This document shows, piece after piece, positions 1 to 3,186 of a DNA stretch of 6,547 bases; position 1 is the first letter of the stretch, and each line of letters begins with the position of its first letter. This stretch comes from CAYLPU01 sp964385635. GTDB taxonomy: Bacteria > Chloroflexota > Anaerolineae > B4-G1. A program made the translations under genes and the position numbers. A model generated the notes under the pieces. That model was not told the origin of the DNA, ran no database searches, and saw only the letters and a list, made by a program, of their open reading frames with translations. The stretch covers positions 1-6,547 of the forward strand of contig CAYLPU010000165.1 of assembly GCA_964385635.1 (NCBI GenBank). Reading direction: 5' to 3'.

Positions 1-163
1 GCCAGCCAGCCCCGCCGGGGCATAAAGTGCCCCGGCTACGGAGCCACCACCCCGTAAACGGGGTTCTCAAGCCCGATTCATCGGGCGCTGCTCCGTAGCC
101 CGGCGACTTCATCGCCGGGCGGCCTCGGCAAGCACAGCATCCCCCTTAACCTGACGCGCATGG
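1..163. repeat. multi-hairpin structured repeat, copy 1
   Basis: First of two copies of a GC-rich intergenic repeat. It contains four short perfect hairpins: 15-35 (8-bp stem, loop TAAAG), 49-64 (6-bp stem, loop TAAA), 71-86 (6-bp stem, loop TTCA) and 98-120 (9-bp stem, loop CTTCA). An 11-bp long-range stem (34-44 with 90-100) encloses hairpins two and three, giving a multibranch fold if transcribed. The stretch 1-107 matches copy 2 at all but one position, and identity continues over 111-122; the tail 123-163 is clearly diverged. The left end is cut by the window edge, so the unit may be longer. It does not match a tRNA or any riboswitch I know. I see no gene in it. Confidence 0.85.
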
Positions 164-213
164 GGTGACACACCATACACGTCAAGCTAAGGAAAAACGG
201 CCGAAAAACACTC

Positions 214-399
214 GCCAGCCAGCCCCGCCGGGGCATAAAGTGCCCCGGCTACGGAGCCACCACCCCGTAAACGGGGTTCTCAAGCCCGATCCATCGGGCG
301 CTGCTCCGTAGCCCGGCGACGCCTGCCCTGAGCCTGCCGAAGGGTCATCGCCGGGCGGTCTCTGCCGACTACAGCATCACCGCTACTTGATGCGCATGG
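214..399. repeat. multi-hairpin structured repeat, copy 2 with loop insertion
   Basis: Second copy, offset 213 bases from the first. Compared with 1-107 it has one substitution (T78 to C291), which falls in the loop of the third hairpin, so every stem is preserved. In the fourth hairpin the copy 1 loop bases TTC (108-110) are replaced by 26 bases (321-346) carrying the short dispersed element, again leaving the stem arms intact. The 50 bases between the copies (164-213) are A-rich and show no gene. Confidence 0.85.
321..346 (-). repeat. short dispersed repeat (CCTTCGG...CTCAGG type), in hairpin loop
   Basis: Read on the minus strand this is CCCTTCGGCAGGCTCAGGGC, the same element as at 1699-1725, 1903-1930 and 2874-2891. 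Copy 1 of the surrounding repeat lacks it (TTC at 108-110 instead), so it looks inserted relative to copy 1. Confidence 0.7.
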
Positions 400-545
400 C
401 ATTGTTGCTATGGAACCACGATGTACACATACCGCTGTACGTCCCGCTGCCCCCGGACCGCGTGGACCTGTACAAGACCGACCCCGAGCAGCAGCGCCGG
501 GCGGCGCTGGCGCGGGGAGTGACGCCGGTGGTGGTCGAGCAAGCA
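390..545 (+). pseudogene. unidentified coding-like gene fragment
   Basis: From about 417 to 545 the + strand frame has strongly GC-rich third positions (runs such as GTC CCG CTG CCC CCG GAC CGC GTG GAC CTG) and encodes a plausible charged peptide including PPDRVDLYKTDPEQQRR. This looks like genuine coding sequence. There is no Shine-Dalgarno before the ATGs at 390 or 396, and the first of them lies in the end of repeat copy 2. After 545 the codon pattern is lost, and the open frame runs on over the 3' end of the PIN toxin to a stop at 648-650. I read it as an internal fragment of a gene whose start was removed at the repeat boundary. I do not recognise the family. Confidence 0.4.
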
Positions 546-585
546 CATTGTTGTAAGGGGATAGGCTGCCAACTATCACCAATTT

Positions 586-1038
586 CTAGTTGGCGGCACT
601 TGACTCAGACGAGTCTGTTTCCAACCGCTCCAGGAATTGGCGGACGGTGAGGACGGGGATGGACCGGTACGACCCCAGATCCAGCAGGTGGTGATCGCCG
701 CTGACGATCACGTCGGCCTGGGCGTCCACCGCGCAGGCCAGCACCATCTCGTCGGCGGGGTCTTCGGGGATGGCGCCAGCGACGTCGGCATCGCCGGATA
801 CGAGAAGCGCATCTCGTTCCAGTAGGGTCACCAACTGCTCGACGTCCTCGCCGGTGATGGCGTACTTGCGCCGAATGCGGGGGTAGCTCAACGTGGTACG
901 GATCTTGGCGATGATGGCAGATGAGACGATCAGTAGGTACCGACGCTCGCGCCAGGTGTCCAACACCTGGGCCGGCAGTCCAGCCTTGACCAGGAGGCTG
1001 CTGACGAAGACGTTGGTGTCAAGGACGACCTTGAGCAT
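586..1038 (-). CDS. PIN-domain toxin, COG1569-type (putative; catalytic Glu replaced)
   Basis: A 150-residue PIN-domain protein of the 'putative toxin, PIN family' group (COG1569/TIGR00305-like by pattern). PIN toxins are Mg2+-dependent ribonucleases that cleave tRNA, rRNA or mRNA when not held by their antitoxin. Visible landmarks are LDTNVFVSSLL at the N-terminus with D7, the PADEMVLACA segment with D96, and VSGDHHLL with D115, followed by the usual IPVLTVRQFLERL ending. The conserved glutamate expected in the second helix (S..ll.El pattern) is not there: the segment reads SSAIIAKIRTTL, with A44 and K45. The gene may therefore encode a weak or dead toxin. The start at 1038 has GAGGG 6 bases upstream, and it overlaps the antitoxin stop by 20 bases, as expected for a translationally coupled TA pair. 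Confidence 0.88.
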   Translation of the reverse strand: MLKVVLDTNVFVSSLLVKAGLPAQVLDTWRERRYLLIVSSAIIAKIRTTLSYPRIRRKYAITGEDVEQLVTLLERDALLVSGDADVAGAIPEDPADEMVLACAVDAQADVIVSGDHHLLDLGSYRSIPVLTVRQFLERLETDSSESSAAN

Positions 1039-1306
1039 AGGTAGCCCTCGCGGCCTTGATGGCTTCGGTGACGTCCCGTGCTACCTCTTCTGCGGGGACA
1101 TCGGGCACCCGGGAGCGAATGCGGTCCAGCACCTGAAAGCGGGCCTCCCGCTCGGCGATGACCTGCTGGTACATCTCGACGGGAATGACGGCCACCATGG
1201 GCTTGCCGGAACGTTCGACGATGACTACCTGTCCGCCGTAGTGGACGTTGCCCAGCAGGTCCGCGAACCTGGTACGCGCTTGTCTTGCCCCCACGTGTTC
1301 AACCAT
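1019..1306 (-). CDS. Phd/YefM-family antitoxin
   Basis: A 95-residue antitoxin of the Phd/YefM family. It would bind the PIN toxin encoded directly downstream through its C-terminal half and autorepress the operon through its N-terminal domain. The diagnostic pattern is ARTRFADLL (residues 10-18), then GGQVVIVERSGKPMVAVIPVEMY (24-46 in two halves), which matches the family's R..l..ll..v..G..v.i.r.gkp.avi.p.e signature. A helical C-terminus follows (PAEEVARDVTEAIKAARA, about 71-88). I chose the ATG at 1306 rather than the one at 1324 because GGAGGTG (1320-1314) lies 7 bases before it; starting at 1324 would place the ribosome site inside the gene. A strong promoter with palindromes lies just upstream. 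Confidence 0.9.
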   Translation of the reverse strand: MVEHVGARQARTRFADLLGNVHYGGQVVIVERSGKPMVAVIPVEMYQQVIAEREARFQVLDRIRSRVPDVPAEEVARDVTEAIKAARATYAQGRP

Positions 1307-1313
1307 GGTCTTG

Positions 1314-1320
1314 CACCTCC
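1314..1320 (-). promoter_or_regulatory. Shine-Dalgarno of the Phd/YefM antitoxin
   Basis: GGAGGTG on the minus strand, 7 bases before the ATG at 1306. It decides the start: the upstream in-frame ATG at 1324 precedes this site. Confidence 0.8.
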
Positions 1321-1339
1321 ACATCTGTATGCTGGCTCC

Positions 1340-1368
1340 AGTATATCACAGGATTTACACTATGTCAA
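1340..1368 (-). promoter_or_regulatory. sigma-70-type promoter of the first TA operon
   Basis: On the minus strand a consensus -35 TTGACA (1368-1363) is separated by exactly 17 bases from TATACT (1345-1340, 5 of 6 to consensus). Transcription would begin near 1333, leaving a leader of about 25 bases that contains the GGAGGTG site. Two dyads overlap the promoter: CTGG-AG-CCAG (1333-1342, minus-strand reading) at the -10/start region, and an imperfect ATTGT...ACAAT dyad (1368-1381) touching the -35. Phd/YefM antitoxins autorepress by binding such dyads, so these are candidate operators (inference). Confidence 0.75.
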
Positions 1369-1390
1369 TTGTATACACAATGAACGCAAA

Positions 1391-1555
1391 CACAACTCTA
1401 CCCAGATCACCCAATCCCTGGGGCTCGCGGACGAACAACTGCCCGGTGCCTGGCTGCGCGAGCTCTTGATCGTCTGCCTGGGGTTGCCCCTGGCCCGCAG
1501 CCCCGACGCCGAGGTAATCCGGGACGCGGTGGGGATTGTGACGTTGTGCGCTAAC
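1391..1555 (+). pseudogene. unidentified coding-like gene fragment
   Basis: The + strand frame with codons beginning at 1403 (CAG ATC ACC CAA TCC CTG) shows sustained GC-rich third positions to about 1552. It encodes a protein-like sequence containing ADEQLPGAWLRELL and ARSPDAEVIRDAVGIV. No start codon with a ribosome site precedes it: its 5' end runs into the TA promoter. At its 3' end it abuts, in opposite orientation, a MazF fragment. I take it as an internal piece of a lost gene; the family is not recognised. Confidence 0.35.
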
Positions 1556-1623
1556 ACAACAGCAGGCCGCAACTTTGCCTGCGACAGGCCGGAGAACGGG
1601 AATCGCACTAAGACGACGGCGCC
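1543..1623 (-). pseudogene. MazF/PemK-family toxin, N-terminal fragment
   Basis: The minus-strand frame encodes GAVVLVRFPFSGLSQAK followed by LRPAVVLAHN. This is the first beta-hairpin and the RPAVVL strand of MazF/PemK-type endoribonuclease toxins (family pattern GdvVlv.fPfsd.s..K.RPalVla). Full-length members are roughly 110-120 residues; here the similarity stops after about 27 residues, and what follows is low-complexity, non-MazF sequence. Upstream there is no methionine with a ribosome site and no antitoxin gene. The piece meets a + strand coding-like fragment at about 1545, so the locus looks like the scar of a deletion or rearrangement that destroyed a third TA module. Confidence 0.5.
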
Positions 1624-1698
1624 TGCTGCAGGGCGGGCCGCCCTCCCGCCTGCGCCCGGGTTTGCGACCTCGCTCTCCACTTCGACGGCGGGAGAGCG

Positions 1699-1725
1699 AC
1701 CCTTCGGCTACGCTCAGGGCAGGCC
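1699..1725 (+). repeat. short dispersed repeat (CCTTCGG...CTCAGG type)
   Basis: Contains CCCTTCGGCTACGCTCAGGG followed by CAGGCC. Same family as 321-346 (opposite strand), 1903-1930 and 2874-2891. It lies among gene remnants. Confidence 0.7.
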
Positions 1726-1734
1726 CTGGGGACG

Positions 1735-1896
1735 GTGCGGGAGTTGCGCTGGCTGTTCTGGCTGTGACTCAAAGGGCTCGTCCTGATGCTGCTCCTGGGA
1801 CCTGCCAATGCGTTGCTCCTGAAACTGGCCCACGTGGCGGCGGTGTCGGGGCTGGGCGTGATCGTGCTCACCGGTGGCCTGGCCGGCCTGGGGACT
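1735..1896 (+). pseudogene. membrane-protein-like gene remnant with in-frame stop
   Basis: The + strand frame starting at GTG 1735 reads VRELRWLFWL, then a TGA at 1765-1767, then LKGLVLMLLLGPANALLLK and LAHVAAVSGLGVIVLTGG in the same frame. Third positions are GC-rich on both sides of the stop, and the peptide is strongly hydrophobic, as in one or two membrane segments. The open frame continues to 2016 only through the short repeat at 1903-1930, after which it is no longer convincing. No ribosome site precedes GTG 1735 or ATG 1786. I interpret it as a broken membrane-protein gene of unknown family. A small functional membrane peptide starting at 1786 is a less likely alternative. Confidence 0.35.
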
Positions 1897-1902
1897 TCGG
1901 CG

Positions 1903-1930
1903 AGCCCTTCGGCTTTGCTCAGGACAGGCC
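1903..1930 (+). repeat. short dispersed repeat (CCTTCGG...CTCAGG type)
   Basis: Contains CCCTTCGGCTTTGCTCAGGA followed by CAGGCC. It interrupts the membrane-protein-like remnant, consistent with insertion of the element after or during decay. Confidence 0.65.
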
Positions 1931-1982
1931 CAGTCGAGCCGCTGGGGGCGGCTGCGGCAGGAGGTGCCGCCGTAATCCTACC

Positions 1983-2009
1983 CTGGACACTGTCGTCCAG
2001 ACCCTTTTT
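1983..2009 (+). terminator. weak rho-independent-like terminator on + strand
   Basis: CTGGAC (1983-1988) pairs with GTCCAG (1995-2000) around a 6-base loop, followed after ACCC by five T residues (2005-2009). The stem is short and the T run offset, so it is weak. Its orientation fits the ending of the former + strand gene(s) represented by the remnants to its left. Confidence 0.3.
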
Positions 2010-2038
2010 GAGTTAAGTGACCGTCGTGATTAACTCAA
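2008..2038. repeat. inverted repeat at 3' end of second toxin gene
   Basis: TTGAGTTAA (2008-2016) and TTAACTCAA (2030-2038) form a perfect 9-bp inverted repeat with a 13-base loop spanning the stop and last codons of the PIN toxin. On the minus strand the stem is followed by AAAAAGGG rather than T residues, so it is not a classical terminator for the toxin transcript. Confidence 0.5.
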
Positions 2039-2414
2039 GTTCCTCGATGGCTTCAAAGTCGGCGGGGTTATGGGTAACAAGCGGCATACGGTGTTGGAGG
2101 GCTGTAGCAGCTATCCAGGCATCCTGGGGAGAGATGGGGCGTCCAACAGCGCGACATCTGGCCCGAACCTCGCCCCACAAACGGCATAGGGCGATGTCGA
2201 AGGGCAAGACCGTGTAGTTCTGCAGACTCGTTTCCAGTTGGCTCATTCGACGCGCCCCCCAGTTGTGAACGAAGGCCCATTGAAACAACTCGGCCACTGT
2301 CATAAACGAAATCGCCAGTATCCGACCTCGTAAGTGGGGCGCGTAAGACTTGGCCCGGCTGTCTCCCTTGAGTAAGAAGGAAACGATGTTGGTATCGAGC
2401 AGGACGACGTCCAT
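2013..2414 (-). CDS. vapC: VapC-like PIN-domain toxin
   Basis: A 133-residue type II toxin with a PIN ribonuclease fold. The acidic active-site residues are all present: D7 in VVLLDTNIVSFLL, E42 in ISFMTVAELFQWA, D98 in ISPQDAWIAATAL, and the THNPADFEAI segment (N116, D119) that replaces the fourth Asp in many VapC proteins. Length and order are normal for VapC, so the enzyme is probably active on RNA (tRNA cleavage is known for several VapC; the target here is unknown). The ATG at 2414 is preferred over an upstream TTG at 2417. It overlaps the antitoxin stop by one base (TGATG), and GAGGG lies 5 bases upstream. It is the second gene of a two-gene operon. Confidence 0.9.
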   Translation of the reverse strand: MDVVLLDTNIVSFLLKGDSRAKSYAPHLRGRILAISFMTVAELFQWAFVHNWGARRMSQLETSLQNYTVLPFDIALCRLWGEVRARCRAVGRPISPQDAWIAATALQHRMPLVTHNPADFEAIEELELITTVT

Positions 2415-2707
2415 CAAGCCCTCAAGCAGTCCTCGCGCCGTTGCTGATAGATGTACGCGATAAAGTCATCGGCGGACTCCTCCTCGGGCCAAAAGTCGGC
2501 CACCAGGTCTGCAATGTCTGTAACTGGCCGGGTCAATTGAGCCTGGATATGCTGCTCAAGCGTTTTTGGCTCCCAGAAGTCCACTGCTGGCTGCGCCTGC
2601 TGATAGTTGCGGTGTATGGATTGAGAAATGGTACTGATCAAATCCAACTGTTCTAGCAGTGACAGTTTCTGGGCCGCATCAATTAAGGTTTGTACTCTTG
2701 TGGTCAT
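2414..2707 (-). CDS. antitoxin-like partner of the VapC toxin
   Basis: A 97-residue protein directly upstream of the PIN toxin and coupled to it. It is predicted to be the antitoxin from position, size and sequence style. Residues 1-37 are a helical segment (LIDAAQKLSLLEQLDLISTI). Residues 44-52 read FWEPKTLEQ, and 71-93 contain DFWPEEESADDFIAYIYQQR, an acidic aromatic C-terminal stretch of the kind that wraps PIN toxins. I recall similar small proteins next to PIN genes in cyanobacteria and Chloroflexota, but not a formal family name. It has no obvious AbrB, RHH or Phd signature, so DNA binding is unproven. The ATG at 2707 is preceded by GAGGTGG (2717-2711). Confidence 0.75.
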   Translation of the reverse strand: MTTRVQTLIDAAQKLSLLEQLDLISTISQSIHRNYQQAQPAVDFWEPKTLEQHIQAQLTRPVTDIADLVADFWPEEESADDFIAYIYQQRREDCLRA

Positions 2708-2748
2708 TAGCCACCTCGTTTCTTAACCTGACTGCTGGGTGTGGGGGT

Positions 2749-2777
2749 ATTATACGATAGGTCCACGCTACGTCCAA
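2749..2777 (-). promoter_or_regulatory. promoter of the second TA operon
   Basis: On the minus strand a perfect -10 TATAAT (2754-2749) lies 17 bases downstream of TTGGAC (2777-2772), a partial -35 match (TTG retained). The leader to the ATG at 2707 is about 35 bases and includes the GAGGTGG ribosome site. Confidence 0.6.
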
Positions 2778-2873
2778 CGTTGCCTCCAGCCCGCCGGTGT
2801 GCACATCCTCGCTGCCGTGGAATGGTGGCAGGTCTTAATTATACTCATAACGTGACAATCGCACAAACAGGAG

Positions 2874-2891
2874 TCCTTCGGCAAGCTCAGG
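2874..2891 (+). repeat. short dispersed repeat (CCTTCGG...CTCAGG type)
   Basis: TCCTTCGGCAAGCTCAGG, the shortest of the four copies in the window. It lies 8 bases before the 31-bp direct repeat at 2900-2930. Confidence 0.65.
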
Positions 2892-2899
2892 TCACTGCA

Positions 2900-2930
2900 C
2901 CCGCCGCCCCGCTTCCTCCACCACGACCGG
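2900..2930 (+). repeat. 31-bp direct repeat flanking the RM gene, left copy
   Basis: Identical to 5839-5869 except for one base (T2917 versus C5856). In the + strand frame both copies encode the peptide APLPPPRP preceded by Ala codons. Beyond the 31 bases the flanks do not obviously match. Confidence 0.7.
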
Positions 2931-3166
2931 GGCTGAGGCGGATACGGGCGCGTCGGCCACCCGGTCTGCGCTGGACGATCCCCTGAAAACGGCTCCTGAA
3001 CCGGATGTCGGCTATGTTGCGCACGGTCGGGAATGTCACTATGTCCAGCCGCTCGCCGGTCGTCCGGGCCCTTTCAGGAGTAGCGCGGGGGGCAGGGGAC
3101 GCGCTCGGCGAGTGGGGGCGACAGGTGGACCGGTCGCAACGGGACGAGCAACGGCAGGCCGAACTA
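2931..3166. other. intergenic stretch with no supportable gene
   Basis: Several overlapping short frames on both strands look coding-like here: a + frame from 3005 (GDALGEWGRQVDRSQRDEQR), and a minus frame around 3060-2970 (ERLDIVTFPTVRNIADIRF). None has a ribosome site, a full-length product or a family I recognise. The most likely reading is a decayed gene, but strand and frame cannot be settled by eye. Confidence 0.4.
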
Positions 3167-3186
3167 GAAACGGCCCGGGCCGTTTC
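3167..3186 (-). terminator. perfect 20-bp palindrome at the end of the RM gene, possible terminator
   Basis: GAAACGGCCC/GGGCCGTTTC is a perfect 10+10 palindrome whose right edge overlaps the TGA stop (3187-3185) of the restriction-modification gene. As RNA it would fold as an 8-bp stem with a CCGG loop; the 3' arm ends in TTTC and is followed by TAGTT, a poor U tract. It may terminate the RM transcript, or it could be a protein-binding or recombination site. Confidence 0.4.

Noticed and set aside
1..163. Multi-hairpin repeat considered as a tRNA or CRISPR array
   Set aside because: There is no acceptor stem/CCA or T-loop pattern, and only two units with a 213-base period without short regular spacers.
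568..594. 8-bp inverted repeat GCCAACTA/TAGTTGGC at the end of the first PIN toxin, considered as a terminator
   Set aside because: The stop codon lies inside the stem and no T run follows on the minus strand.
893..1786. Long + strand ORF of 297 codons
   Set aside because: It lies mostly antisense to the TA pair and runs through the promoter. Only its 1391-1555 part looks coding, and that is reported as a fragment.
2836..2864. Second minus-strand TATAAT (2841-2836) with TTGTGC at 17 bases, as another TA promoter
   Set aside because: The -35 match is poor and it is over 125 bases from the antitoxin; the promoter at 2749-2777 explains expression better.
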